Shown here piece by piece: positions 24,566 to 33,315 of a DNA stretch of 64,000 nucleotides. How positions within the stretch are numbered: position 1 is the stretch's first letter; each line of letters opens with the position of its first letter. This DNA comes from Alphaproteobacteria bacterium. Its GTDB lineage: Bacteria > Pseudomonadota > Alphaproteobacteria > UBA6615. Below the pieces are notes generated by a model that worked only from the letters and a program-made list of their open reading frames with translations, was not told where the DNA came from and made no database searches. Where the stretch lies: positions 1-64,000 of the forward strand of contig PBMH01000024.1 in the NCBI GenBank assembly GCA_002722515.1. Direction: 5' to 3'. A program made the position numbers and the translations under genes.

Positions 24566-25320
24566 GCTTCCTGCGACCCATCATCGTACTCGGGGGCCTG
24601 CTGGCTATCTGGCAGACGGCAGTCAGCGCGTTTGAGATCGCTCCATTCATCCTACCGGGCCCCCTCTCGGTCATTTCGGTGGCATTCGAGCGCACCGACA
24701 TCATCGCGCGGCATGCACTAGTCACCCTAAGTGAAATCCTGCTCGGTCTTCTATTCGGAACACTTTTCGGCAGTGCAAGTGCACTCGTGATGGCATATTT
24801 CCGGGGTGCTCGCGCTTGGGTTTTACCGGTTCTCGTGGTGTCCCAGGCGGTGCCAGTATTTGCTCTAGCGCCGGTCTTGGTCCTCTGGTTCGGCTACGGA
24901 ATGGCGCCCAAGGTCGCCATGGCAACGCTGATCATTTACTTCCCAGTTACAGCAGCCTTCTATGACGGTCTGCGTCGCACGGAGGTCGGCTGGATTGATC
25001 TAGCCCGGACTATGGGCGCGTCGAAGGCGGCGATACTTTACCATATCCGACTTCCCGCCGCCCTGCCCGCCTTCTCCTCCGGACTGCGTGTCGCGGCCGC
25101 CGTAGCTCCAATCGGTGCCGTCGTGGGCGAGTGGGTCGGCTCATCAGCCGGCCTCGGCTACTATATGCTTTTGATGAACGGCCGGGTGCAGACTGCTGCG
25201 ATGTTCGCCGCCTTATTCGTGCTCGCGCTGATGGCCGTCGCGATCTACTTTGTCATCGATAGAATCTTACGACGATTGATCGACTGGCAGAACGAACTCG
25301 ATCCCGCTGTCCATGACTGA
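24562..25320 (+). CDS. thiX: ThiX-type ABC transporter permease
   Basis: Inner-membrane permease, 252 aa, with about six hydrophobic helices. The EAA-like cytoplasmic loop reads DLARTMGASKAAILYHIRLPAALPAFSSGL, the site where the ATPase docks. The sequence resembles SsuC/TauC/ThiX permeases. Its ATG overlaps the ThiZ stop (ATGA). The TPP riboswitch upstream and ThiY-like binding protein downstream support import of a thiamin pyrimidine precursor. Confidence 0.9.
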   Translation: MSFLRPIIVLGGLLAIWQTAVSAFEIAPFILPGPLSVISVAFERTDIIARHALVTLSEILLGLLFGTLFGSASALVMAYFRGARAWVLPVLVVSQAVPVFALAPVLVLWFGYGMAPKVAMATLIIYFPVTAAFYDGLRRTEVGWIDLARTMGASKAAILYHIRLPAALPAFSSGLRVAAAVAPIGAVVGEWVGSSAGLGYYMLLMNGRVQTAAMFAALFVLALMAVAIYFVIDRILRRLIDWQNELDPAVHD

Positions 25321-25338
25321 AAACTCAAACCCCAGAGT

Positions 25339-26289
25339 ATGGAACTTATGAAACCTAAACTCCTAAGTGCCGTTGTCTTCCTCCTTACTGCGCTAACGAC
25401 CCCTTCGCTTGCCGCGGACAAGCTAACGGTGATGCTGGACTGGTTCATTAATCCCGACCATGGGCCCCTTTATGTCGCCCTAGAACGTGGCGAATTCGAG
25501 AGACGCGGCCTTGAGGTTGAGTTAATTGCACCAGCTGACCCTAACGACCCCCCAAAGCTTGTCGCGGCCGGGCGTGCCGATCTAGCAATCTCGTATCAGC
25601 CGCAGCTTCACCTGCAAGTGGCCGAGGGCCTACCACTCACGCGGATCGGAACACTCGTCGCTACTCCGCTCGCTTCGTTGGTTGTACTGGCGGATGGCCC
25701 CGTGATGTCGATCGCGGACCTCAAGGGACGCAAGGTCGGTTTCTCCGTCGGTGGGTTCGAGGACGCGCTCCTTGGTGCCATGCTGGCCAAGCACGGACTA
25801 ACCCTCGACGATGTGGAACTTGTTAACGTCAATTTCTCGCTGTCGCCGTCGCTGATGAGCGGCCAAGTGGACGGCGTAATTGGCGCTTACCGCAACTTCG
25901 AACTGAACCAGATGGACATCGTCGGGCGCCCAGGCCGGGCGTTTTTTCTGGAGGAGGAAGGCGTACCTGCGTATGACGAACTTATCATCGTTGCTAAGAA
26001 CAACCGCCTTTCGGAGCCGCAGTTCGCTGAGTTCCTGGACGCGATCGAGGCAGCTACCCTGTTTATGATCAACCGGCCGGATGAAGCATGGGAGCTGTTC
26101 ATCAAGGGGCGTGAAGACCTGAACGATGAACTCAACCGACGGGCCTGGCGCGACACGCTACCCCGCTTCGCACTGCGCCCGGCTGCCCTCGACCGTGGCC
26201 GCTACGACCGTTTTGCTGAGTTTCTCAAGGGCCGCGGTCTTATTGAGACAATCCCGTCAGTTGACATTTACGCCGTGGAATTGCGTTAA
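25339..26289 (+). CDS. thiY: ThiY-type periplasmic substrate-binding protein
   Basis: An NMT1/THI5-like periplasmic binding protein, 316 aa. A signal peptide (KLLSAVVFLLTALTTPSLAADK) is followed by KLTVMLDWFINPDHGPLYVALE, the hallmark of ThiY proteins that bind N-formyl-4-amino-5-aminomethyl-2-methylpyrimidine. The body (ADLAISYQPQLHLQVAEGLPL, DLKGRKVGFSVGG) fits. There is no CCCFC cluster, so it is the transport form and not the eukaryotic THI5 synthase. It ends the riboswitch-controlled operon and converges with the antiporter operon 60 nt away. Confidence 0.92.
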   Translation: MELMKPKLLSAVVFLLTALTTPSLAADKLTVMLDWFINPDHGPLYVALERGEFERRGLEVELIAPADPNDPPKLVAAGRADLAISYQPQLHLQVAEGLPLTRIGTLVATPLASLVVLADGPVMSIADLKGRKVGFSVGGFEDALLGAMLAKHGLTLDDVELVNVNFSLSPSLMSGQVDGVIGAYRNFELNQMDIVGRPGRAFFLEEEGVPAYDELIIVAKNNRLSEPQFAEFLDAIEAATLFMINRPDEAWELFIKGREDLNDELNRRAWRDTLPRFALRPAALDRGRYDRFAEFLKGRGLIETIPSVDIYAVELR

Positions 26290-26349
26290 ACCTATTTGGC
26301 ACATGCGGGTACTAAAATGTCGTCGGCCATGCCGGGGGGTCTGATGCGC

Positions 26350-28056
26350 CTAAAAAATATCAAAGAAATATAGGAACAGATAGGCGAACAGCAGTAACGC
26401 AACCCACAATACCATACTGCCCGTCGGCCAGGTTCGCGCCAACACGCCATGCGGGCCATGATGCCGGTAAAGTTGAATCAGGATGCGCTGCCCACGCCGG
26501 TTCACCGCATCATAAAAGCGCGTCTGAATCGCTGTGCCCAAAACCATCAAGCTCCGCAGAGCAGCGCTTCCGAGGCGGCGATAGAACCAGTCCGTGTCGA
26601 GGTTGATGCCGGATTTCGGCAATGGGTATCGTCCAAAACGGTGTAACAAAACAAAGGCGAGAGCCGAGAAAAATAGCAGCTGAAGCTGAGTAACAACATG
26701 CGAGACCGCGTAGACATTAAAAACTTTATAGTCCAGCGGGAATGGCAGGACAGAAAACAAGGCCGCCGGCCAAACACCAATCGCTAAACAAAGTGCGGCG
26801 GCCAGCCCCATAGCAACCAACATGTTCATTGGTGCCTCTTTTGGCCGCGCGCCGGAATCCGGGCCGTAAAAAGCAAAATATGGAACACGAATACCACAAT
26901 AAATGAGCACCCCGGCCGATGCGAACATAAGGGCAAAAAAAGCTTCCTTGTGCTCCCCCTCGAGGACCGCAGCCAGGATCAAGGATTTGCTCACGAAGCC
27001 ACTAAAAAGTGGGGCTGCTGCAATCGATAAAGCTCCTACAATACCGAACAGTGCAGTCAATGGCATTGTACGATAGAGCCCGCCCAGATTGCTTGCGAGC
27101 GTTGTTCCCATACGGTGCAAAATGGCACCAACCGACATAAATAGTAGCGCTTTGTATACGATATGCGTAACGGCATGCGCCGCAGCTCCATTAAGAGCCA
27201 AATCTGTTCCAACGCCGACGGCAACCACCATGAAGCCAAGTTGATTATTCAGGCTATAAGCGAGCACCTTTCGCAAGTCATTCTCGATAACCGCATAGAA
27301 CATAGGAAAGATCGCCATGATGGCGCCGATCCAAATCAGTTCCTCGGTGCCGGCGTAACCGCGCGCAAGCGTATAGATGGCGAGCTTGGTGGTGAAGGCA
27401 GACAGGAGCACCGCGCCCGTAACTGTTGCCTTAGGATAGGAATCCGCCAGCCAGTTGTGGAGAAGCGGGAATGCCGCCTTGATTCCGAAGGCGAAGAAAA
27501 TCAAAACGCCACCAGGACCGTCGAGCCCGATATCCCCGAAGGCGACCGAGCCAGTCTCGTGCCAACGCACGATCAGCCCCGCCAGCAGCAACACCCCGGA
27601 GCCCACCTGGATGATTAGGTAGCGCATGCCGGCGGCGAGCGCGTCGTGCGTACGGCTGGCAAGGATCAGGAATACCGAAGCGATGGCGGTGAGTTCCCAG
27701 AACACGAAGAGCGAGATCAGGTCCCCTGCGAAGACCGCCCCTACGGCCGCGCCCGAATAAACCAGACCAGAGACATGCTCGGCAGCCGCGCGCACATGTA
27801 GTGCGTAGACGATGCCCAGGAACGCGGCGATCAAAAAGATATAAGCGAAGATCCGGGACAGCGGATCGATACGTAGCAGCTCGAGCTCCTGCCCGAACGC
27901 GATGATCCCAAAGTGATTGCCGTCGGGCAGCATCCAGACCATCGCGAACGCGACGACGGGCAGCGCGAGCATCCAGATGGCTCGCAGCGGGCCACGCAAA
28001 ACCGCCACCGGGATGGCGCCGAGAATAATAATCAAACCTGGCGGAAACTCAGTCAT
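26350..28056 (-). CDS. Antiporter large subunit, NuoL/MrpA-D-like (third paralogue)
   Basis: A proton-translocating, complex-I-antiporter-like membrane protein, 568 aa from the ATG at 28056 (MTEFPPGLIIILG); the ORF-track start 66 nt upstream lies within the preceding gene. It has about 14-16 hydrophobic helices and the family core segments LISLFVFWELTAIASVFLI, FGIKAAFPLLHNWLADSYPKATV and LAYSLNNQLGFMVVAVG. A C-terminal segment after ~residue 480 holds an amphipathic region and a last helix (LWVALLLFAYLFLYFFDIF), as in NuoL-like lateral arms. It is the last gene of the operon, overlapping the 90-aa gene by 8 nt. The final third is visibly less GC-rich than the rest. Confidence 0.88.
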   Translation of the reverse strand: MTEFPPGLIIILGAIPVAVLRGPLRAIWMLALPVVAFAMVWMLPDGNHFGIIAFGQELELLRIDPLSRIFAYIFLIAAFLGIVYALHVRAAAEHVSGLVYSGAAVGAVFAGDLISLFVFWELTAIASVFLILASRTHDALAAGMRYLIIQVGSGVLLLAGLIVRWHETGSVAFGDIGLDGPGGVLIFFAFGIKAAFPLLHNWLADSYPKATVTGAVLLSAFTTKLAIYTLARGYAGTEELIWIGAIMAIFPMFYAVIENDLRKVLAYSLNNQLGFMVVAVGVGTDLALNGAAAHAVTHIVYKALLFMSVGAILHRMGTTLASNLGGLYRTMPLTALFGIVGALSIAAAPLFSGFVSKSLILAAVLEGEHKEAFFALMFASAGVLIYCGIRVPYFAFYGPDSGARPKEAPMNMLVAMGLAAALCLAIGVWPAALFSVLPFPLDYKVFNVYAVSHVVTQLQLLFFSALAFVLLHRFGRYPLPKSGINLDTDWFYRRLGSAALRSLMVLGTAIQTRFYDAVNRRGQRILIQLYRHHGPHGVLARTWPTGSMVLWVALLLFAYLFLYFFDIF

Positions 28057-28321
28057 CGTAGAAATCCTCCCGCCGATGAACGAGCCGGGCGAGGATATCT
28101 CGGGCGACGAAGACGAGGACAAAACCGCCGATCAATCCGACGAGGGCGTAGAGCCCCGTCATCTTCTCGAAATGGCCGACATGCCCCACCCGGAGCGTAA
28201 TTTCCAGTAGGACTGACGCCGCGCAGCCGATATAGAGCGCCCACATCAGTTTGCGAACGTTCCCGGGCCGCTCGAACCACCCCTGGCTTGTTTCACCGTT
28301 CTGTTGCGGTCGATCGGTCAT
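28049..28321 (-). CDS. Small two-helix membrane protein of the antiporter operon
   Basis: A 90-aa protein with two predicted membrane helices (LMWALYIGCAASVLLEITLRVG and LYALVGLIGGFVLVFVARDIL) and a charged C-terminus (RREDFYDD). No named domain is recognised. Its start overlaps the stop of the preceding antiporter subunit by 4 nt and its stop overlaps the next start by 8 nt, so it is translationally locked into the complex operon. It is probably an accessory subunit; a similar small protein accompanies some alphaproteobacterial Mrp-like clusters. Confidence 0.8.
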   Translation of the reverse strand: MTDRPQQNGETSQGWFERPGNVRKLMWALYIGCAASVLLEITLRVGHVGHFEKMTGLYALVGLIGGFVLVFVARDILARLVHRREDFYDD

Positions 28322-29832
28322 CGTGGCACCTCTAGCATTCCCGACAGCAACATCTCGATCGCATCAGGGAGGAAAAACAGGACGATACAGGCGACAGCCG
28401 TGAAGCATAGAGGCACGACACAAAACCACGGCGCCTCTGCAATCCGCGACGGTTGTTCGTCGGGCATCACATCCGAGCCCGTCGCGCCATACCCGTGATC
28501 ATCCGCGAGGTCTGGCGCTCGAAAAAATGCCCGCACCACGATTGGCATGAGGTAAGCAACGTTCAAGAGCGAACTGATCATCAGTGCAGGCACAACAAAG
28601 CCATAGCCACCGCTGAGGCCACCCAGCGCGATGTAGAGCTTGCTCCAGACCCCGCCCAAGATGGGGACACCGATAATTGACAAGGCGCCAATAAAGAAGG
28701 CCGCCATGGTAAACGGCATTACTCGCCCGATCCCATTCAGCTGACTGATCTCGGTCTTGTGGGTTGCGGTGTGGATGGCACCCGCCACAAAGAATAGCGT
28801 GATCTTACCGAAGGCGTGCATCAAGATGTGCATCGCCGCACCGAGCAGCGCCAGCGGCGTCGCAATCGCCGCGCCCAAGACGATGTAGGCGAGTTGACTC
28901 ACCGTCGAATAGGCGAGGCGGGCCTTGAGATTGTCCTTACTCACCGCGATCAGCGAGGCGGCCAGCAGCGAGAAGGTCGCGAGATAGACCAGCCATTCTG
29001 ACGCGCCCGTCTCTTGCAAATGCTCTGGCCCGAAGATGTAAATTGAAACTTTAAGAACCGTGAAAACACCAGCCTTGACGACCGCGACCGCATGTAACAA
29101 CGCGCTCACCGGCGTCGGCGCCACCATCGCGTTGGGAAGCCATTTGTGAACCGGCATGAGGGCCGCCTTACCAACACCAAAGGCGAAGAGCGCGAGCAGT
29201 AGTCCCGTCGTAAGCGCATCCGCCCGACCCGCAAGAATGCCGCCGGGGGTAAAGTCAAGCGTGCCAGCCAGTGAGAGGGTCCACAGGATCGCGGGGATCA
29301 GAAAGACGATCGAGGTCGTTAGCAAGATCAAAAGGTAAACCCGCCCGCCTTGGCGAGCCTTCGCGTCGCCGTGATGCGCGACCAGCGGATAGGTGCTGAG
29401 GGTGAGCAGCTCATAAAAAATAAACAAGGTGAACAGGTTGGCAGAGAATGCGATCCCTAGCGCCGCAGCGATCGCGACCGCGAAAGCAACATAGAACTGG
29501 GTCTGGCGAGGCTCTTTGTTCCCCCGCATATAGCCAATCGAATAGAAGGAATTGACGATCCACAGTCCCGACGCAATCAGCCCGAACAGCATACCCAGCG
29601 GCTCGATGCGGAAGGCAACCTCAAGGCCGAATGTAACGGGGAATCCGGCAAGTGCCGGACGGCCGCCTGCTAGGACTTCCGGTAAGATTTGGAGGACGTT
29701 CGCGAACAGTAGGATAGCAGTCACGAGCGTGACGGTTTCCCGCAGATTCCGTTGCTGGCCCGTCAACGCGATCAGTACGGCACCTATGCTAGGGATTAGA
29801 AGCGCAAGGAGGATATGATCGGACGGCGTCAT
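28318..29832 (-). CDS. Antiporter large subunit, MrpD/NuoN-like (second paralogue)
   Basis: A 504-aa polytopic subunit homologous to MrpD/NuoM/NuoN. Recognisable segments are LFTLFIFYELLTLSTYPLVAH (with the membrane-embedded Glu), FGVGKAALMPVHKWLPNAMVAPTPVSALLHA (conserved Lys and proline-broken helix) and LKARLAYSTVSQLAYIVLG. It should conduct protons or cations in the antiporter complex. It follows the first MrpD paralogue by 10 nt and overlaps the small 90-aa gene by 4 nt. Sequence divergence from its two large neighbours argues for an old duplication. Confidence 0.9.
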   Translation of the reverse strand: MTPSDHILLALLIPSIGAVLIALTGQQRNLRETVTLVTAILLFANVLQILPEVLAGGRPALAGFPVTFGLEVAFRIEPLGMLFGLIASGLWIVNSFYSIGYMRGNKEPRQTQFYVAFAVAIAAALGIAFSANLFTLFIFYELLTLSTYPLVAHHGDAKARQGGRVYLLILLTTSIVFLIPAILWTLSLAGTLDFTPGGILAGRADALTTGLLLALFAFGVGKAALMPVHKWLPNAMVAPTPVSALLHAVAVVKAGVFTVLKVSIYIFGPEHLQETGASEWLVYLATFSLLAASLIAVSKDNLKARLAYSTVSQLAYIVLGAAIATPLALLGAAMHILMHAFGKITLFFVAGAIHTATHKTEISQLNGIGRVMPFTMAAFFIGALSIIGVPILGGVWSKLYIALGGLSGGYGFVVPALMISSLLNVAYLMPIVVRAFFRAPDLADDHGYGATGSDVMPDEQPSRIAEAPWFCVVPLCFTAVACIVLFFLPDAIEMLLSGMLEVPR

Positions 29833-29842
29833 CGTCGCGCCC

Positions 29843-31324
29843 TCAATAAACCGCTGACATGAGCTTGGCCGCCGCCTGCTCCGCCAGTCCCACCGACCAG
29901 TTCGTTTCCAGGCCGAAATAGATAGTCGCGAGCACTAAGACATAAGCCGGAATCAGCATCGACGCGGGTGCCTCGCGCATCACCGCCACCTTAGCCGACG
30001 GTTCACGGAAATACGCCACCTCGACCACCCGGCCTACATAGAGCATAGTCACGAGCGACGCGAGTACGATAAGCGCCACGAGCCACCAGTGACCATTTTC
30101 AAGCGCCGCAAGAACAAGCCACCATTTCGAGATGAAGCCCGATGTTCCGGGAACACCAAGCAGTCCAAGGCCAAGAATGACGATTCCGGCCATCGTAATA
30201 GGCATCTTCCGCCCGATGCCCGCTAGGTCGTCGATCTGCACCGAGGCCAGACGGAACATGATTGCCCCCAGCATCAGAAATATCCCGGCCTTCATTATCG
30301 CGTGGTTGAACAGATGGACCATCGCCGCCGTCAGGCCAGCCTCGGTCACGAAGCTGATACCCAGCGTGATGAAACCGATCTGCGCTACGCTCGAATAGGC
30401 AAACATCCGTTTGACGTCGTCCTGGAACACTGCAACAACCGAGGCAGCGAACATGGCGACGACTGAAAGGACCAAAAACATCTCCGGCAAAGGCGTGGTC
30501 GAGAAAAAACCACTGCCGCCGAACACCGTGTAGAAGATGCGTACAAACAGATAGATCGCCACCTTTGTAGCGGTCCCAGCCAGAAAAGCGCTTGCGACGG
30601 CGGGCGCATAGGCATAGGCGTTAGGTAACCACAGATGTAGCGGAAAAAGAGCTAGTTTCAGAGATATCCCAACCGTCAGGAAGGCGAGCGCCACCAACAC
30701 GGGGCGGGTATCACTGACCTCAGGGATTCGCTCGGCCAAGTCGGCCAAGTTGAGGGTTCCCGTCATCGCCCAAAGCATGCCGACGCCCAGCACGATGAAT
30801 GTAGCGCCAATCGTGCCCATGATCAGATACTGGTAGGCCGCCGTCAGAGCGCGCCGATCACGGCCCATAGCGATCATCACGTAACTGGCGAGCGAAGAGA
30901 TCTCAAGGAACACGAAAATGTTAAATGCATCACCCGTAATCGTAACGCCCAGCAGCCCGGTCAGCGCCAGCAGATACATGGTGTAGAACCACGCTTGGTC
31001 CGTATTGTTGAAGCGGGCCGCGGTACCGGCGCGGGCAAACGGAATGATCACCGACCCCACGCCCGTGACCACCAGCAATACGAAGACATTTATAATATCT
31101 ACTCGATACTCGATACCGATCGGCGGTACCCAGCCACCCATAGCATAGGAAATCGTGCCCTCTTCAAGCACACGAAAGACCAGCAAAATCGCAGCCGCGA
31201 AAGCGAACCAGTTCGCAGCGACAGCGATCAACCAGCCGAGATATCCGCGCCGGAAGATAGCGCACAGCGGTGCGGCCATCAGCGGGATGACGACTTGTAG
31301 CGCGGGGAGATGAGCCGCAAGCAC
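29843..31324 (-). CDS. mrpD: Antiporter subunit D (MrpD/MbhH-like)
   Basis: A 493-aa subunit matching MrpD in position and sequence: AFNIFVFLEISSLASYVMIAMG carries the helix-5 Glu, and LKLALFPLHLWLPNAYAYAPAVASAFLAGTATKVAIYL the conserved Lys/Pro helix 7-8 region. The start is GTG, overlapping the mrpC stop by one base (TAGTG on the minus strand). It directly follows mrpC, the standard C-D order. As part of the Mrp complex it would couple Na+ export to H+ entry across the inner membrane. Confidence 0.92.
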   Translation of the reverse strand: MLAAHLPALQVVIPLMAAPLCAIFRRGYLGWLIAVAANWFAFAAAILLVFRVLEEGTISYAMGGWVPPIGIEYRVDIINVFVLLVVTGVGSVIIPFARAGTAARFNNTDQAWFYTMYLLALTGLLGVTITGDAFNIFVFLEISSLASYVMIAMGRDRRALTAAYQYLIMGTIGATFIVLGVGMLWAMTGTLNLADLAERIPEVSDTRPVLVALAFLTVGISLKLALFPLHLWLPNAYAYAPAVASAFLAGTATKVAIYLFVRIFYTVFGGSGFFSTTPLPEMFLVLSVVAMFAASVVAVFQDDVKRMFAYSSVAQIGFITLGISFVTEAGLTAAMVHLFNHAIMKAGIFLMLGAIMFRLASVQIDDLAGIGRKMPITMAGIVILGLGLLGVPGTSGFISKWWLVLAALENGHWWLVALIVLASLVTMLYVGRVVEVAYFREPSAKVAVMREAPASMLIPAYVLVLATIYFGLETNWSVGLAEQAAAKLMSAVY

Positions 31325-31677
31325 TAGTCAGCCTCCAGATCATGGACTTCGTCATCCTCGATAGTGCCATAGGCCTCGTGTATACGAACGACGATGGCCA
31401 GCCCGAGCGCGATGGTCGCGACGCCGACAACGATCGCGGTCAGTATCAGGACATGTGGCAGTGGGTTTGAATAAACGTCGAAGCCCGGCGCGATGATGGG
31501 CGCGGTACCGCCAAGGATCTTGCCAGGCGAAATGAACAGCAGATAGACCGAGCTCTGGAAGATCGCCAGGCCGACCAGCTTCTTCACCATGTTGCCATGG
31601 GCGGTGATGATATACAGGCCGCCGACCAGTAGAAAGATCGTGACCCAGTAATTCAGGTCTGCGAGGAATTCGTTCAT
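31324..31677 (-). CDS. mrpC: Antiporter subunit C (MrpC, NuoK-like)
   Basis: A 117-aa NuoK-like membrane protein with three helices. GLYIITAHGNMVKKLVGLAIFQSSVYLLFI holds the family motif with the functionally important polar residues, followed by the P-rich loop and the helix PLPHVLILTAIVVGVATIALGLAIVVRI. Its ATG overlaps the mrpB stop (ATGA). Length and order are typical for MrpC/MnhC. Confidence 0.93.
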   Translation of the reverse strand: MNEFLADLNYWVTIFLLVGGLYIITAHGNMVKKLVGLAIFQSSVYLLFISPGKILGGTAPIIAPGFDVYSNPLPHVLILTAIVVGVATIALGLAIVVRIHEAYGTIEDDEVHDLEAD

Positions 31678-32132
31678 TCCCCGCCCTCCTCATTTTTGGC
31701 CTTCTCGTCGGCCTCGTCTGCGCGTCCACCGAATACGTAAAAAATAGCTAGCATCGTGGAGGCTACGGTGACGAAGACCCCGAACTCAACGACAAGAATA
31801 CCTAGGTGCTGACCTTTCGCCGGCTTACTACCGAGAGGTGTGTAGTCGAGGTAATTCTCTCCTAGCAATATGCTTACGACGCCGGTGCCGGCAAAAATCA
31901 GAACACCCAGAGGAATCATCGTGTTGACGATACTGCGCGGCACAACCTTTCGTGCTTCCGCAATTCCGAAGACCATGCCATACAGGATAACCGCTGCTGC
32001 TGCCGCTACCCCGGCCTGGAAACCGCCACCCGGTCCGTATTCACCGTGGAACTGGACGTAAAGTGCAAACATCAGGATCGCTGGTAGCAGGACCTTCACG
32101 ACCACGCGCAGGATGACGGTATCTCGCATCAT
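31674..32132 (-). CDS. mrpB: Antiporter subunit B (MrpB, MnhB domain)
   Basis: A 152-aa protein with the MnhB domain and four helices. The motif YVQFHGEYGPGGGFQAGVAAAAAVILYGMVFG is diagnostic. The C-terminus is charged (ADEADEKAKNEEGGE). It overlaps the DUF4040 gene upstream and mrpC downstream by 4 nt each. In canonical Mrp operons MrpB directly follows MrpA; here it follows the separate DUF4040/MbhE-like gene that corresponds to the MrpA C-terminus. Confidence 0.92.
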   Translation of the reverse strand: MMRDTVILRVVVKVLLPAILMFALYVQFHGEYGPGGGFQAGVAAAAAVILYGMVFGIAEARKVVPRSIVNTMIPLGVLIFAGTGVVSILLGENYLDYTPLGSKPAKGQHLGILVVEFGVFVTVASTMLAIFYVFGGRADEADEKAKNEEGGE

Positions 32133-32662
32133 TTCCTGGACCGCCCCTCGTCTTCGACCACCATTTCACGACGCCGACGCCGCGACAGAAGAATCAGGAC
32201 GCCGATACCCGCGGAGAAAATCACTGCCACCTCCCCGAGCGTATCGAACCCGCGATAGCTCGCCAGGACCGCCGTCACCACGTTGGGTGACTTGGTTTCC
32301 TCGATCGAATTCTCCAAATAATACGGCGCAACATGCAGATTCTGTGGGTTATCCGGTTGGCCGAACGGCGGCAAATCGAGGGTGCCGTATACGAGGGCCC
32401 CGCCCGTCAACAGGCAGATTAGAAGAGGAATGACCGGCGCGTGGCGCAGCGGCGCCTCGCGGGTGCGCGTTAGATGCAGCACGGCGAGCAGCAGTACGGT
32501 CGACATGCCCGCGCCTACGGCCGCCTCGGTCATCGCGACATCGACCGCATCCAGCACGACCAGAACCGTGGCCATCAGGAAGCTGTAGATGCCACCGAGC
32601 ATCACGACCGCGAAAAGGTTGTGAGCACGGATGATCCCGATAACGGTAACCACCATCAGCAA
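32129..32662 (-). CDS. MbhD (DUF4040) + MbhE-like antiporter subunit, equivalent to the MrpA C-terminus
   Basis: Two units are fused. Residues ~1-75 are DUF4040/MbhD (LFAVVMLGGIYSFLMATVLVV, VAMTEAAVGAGMSTVLLLAVL). Residues ~85-165 match MbhE or the extreme C-terminus of MrpA (APYYLENSIEETKSPNVVTAVLASYRGFDTLGEVAVIFSAG). No full-length MrpA is present in the operon. The tracked start is a TTG, but in-frame codons upstream read ELLIDSVLLLLMVV, which fits the family N-terminus better. No ATG, GTG or TTG lies there, so a rare start codon (such as CTG near 32674) or the TTG must be used. The stop overlaps mrpB by 4 nt. Confidence 0.85.
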   Translation of the reverse strand: MLMVVTVIGIIRAHNLFAVVMLGGIYSFLMATVLVVLDAVDVAMTEAAVGAGMSTVLLLAVLHLTRTREAPLRHAPVIPLLICLLTGGALVYGTLDLPPFGQPDNPQNLHVAPYYLENSIEETKSPNVVTAVLASYRGFDTLGEVAVIFSAGIGVLILLSRRRRREMVVEDEGRSRK

Positions 32663-32679
32663 TAGTAGTACGGAATCGA

Positions 32680-33033
32680 TCAGGAGTTCGATGACGCATC
32701 TTCCCCGGCGATATGGCCGCCCGTTTCGTCGTACGAGAGTTTCGGGCGGATGCCCGCATGCAACGCCGCCTGGGCCAGCGCATGGGTCGCAACCGGCGTC
32801 GTCAAAAGAACAAGCGCCGCGAGAATAATTAGCTTGGCCGCTACGAACGTAAACCCGGCCTGCAACAGCATGCCAAGGATCAAGAAACCCATGCCCAGCG
32901 TGTCGATGATCGAGGCAGCATGCAAGCGCGTGAACATATCAGGCATCCGCAACATGCCGATTGTACCGATCACGCAGAACAGGCCTCCAGCAACCAGTAA
33001 TAACCAACTAAGGATGTCGAGCGCCGCTTCCAT
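32680..33033 (-). CDS. mrpG: Antiporter subunit G (MrpG/PhaG)
   Basis: A 117-aa MnhG/PhaG-family membrane protein with three helices. The family motif GTIGMLRMPDMFTRLHAASIIDTLGMGFLILGMLL is present, followed by LTTPVATHALAQAAL. It starts 3 nt after the mrpF stop. It is an essential small subunit of Mrp antiporters. The C-terminal tail after ~residue 97 is soluble and acidic. Confidence 0.93.
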   Translation of the reverse strand: MEAALDILSWLLLVAGGLFCVIGTIGMLRMPDMFTRLHAASIIDTLGMGFLILGMLLQAGFTFVAAKLIILAALVLLTTPVATHALAQAALHAGIRPKLSYDETGGHIAGEDASSNS

Positions 33034-33036
33034 CGG

Positions 33037-33315
33037 CTATTTCTTTGGCACCGGCGGGGCGACCGGCTGGCTGAGCTTGAAATATCGCAGCACGGCTATC
33101 GTGCCGACGAGGTTTAGGAGCGTGTAGAGAATCGCGATGTCGAGAAAGTCGGGCCGCCCGGTGACGAAGCCAATCAGCGCAAGCGCAACAACGGACAATG
33201 TACCAATAACATTCCCGGCCAGTACCCGGTCGAACATGGTCGGGCCAAGCAATGCGCGTGACAATGCAAGCGCGAGGCTTACCAAGACGGCGATCATGGC
33301 GACGGCAAACATCAT
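33037..33315 (-). CDS. mrpF: Antiporter subunit F (MrpF)
   Basis: A 92-aa MnhF/MrpF-family protein with three helices. The motif ALLGPTMFDRVLAGNVIGTLSVVALALIG with the conserved Asp, then PDFLDIAILYTLLNLVGTIAVLRYF, is diagnostic. The ATG overlaps the mrpE stop (ATGA). MrpF proteins have been linked to cation and cholate transport; here it is one subunit of the ten-gene complex. Confidence 0.93.
   Translation of the reverse strand: MMFAVAMIAVLVSLALALSRALLGPTMFDRVLAGNVIGTLSVVALALIGFVTGRPDFLDIAILYTLLNLVGTIAVLRYFKLSQPVAPPVPKK

Noticed and set aside
27163-27618. 151-aa plus-strand ORF within the antiporter operon
   Set aside because: Charged, His/Arg-rich antisense translation of a membrane-protein gene, which is a typical shadow.
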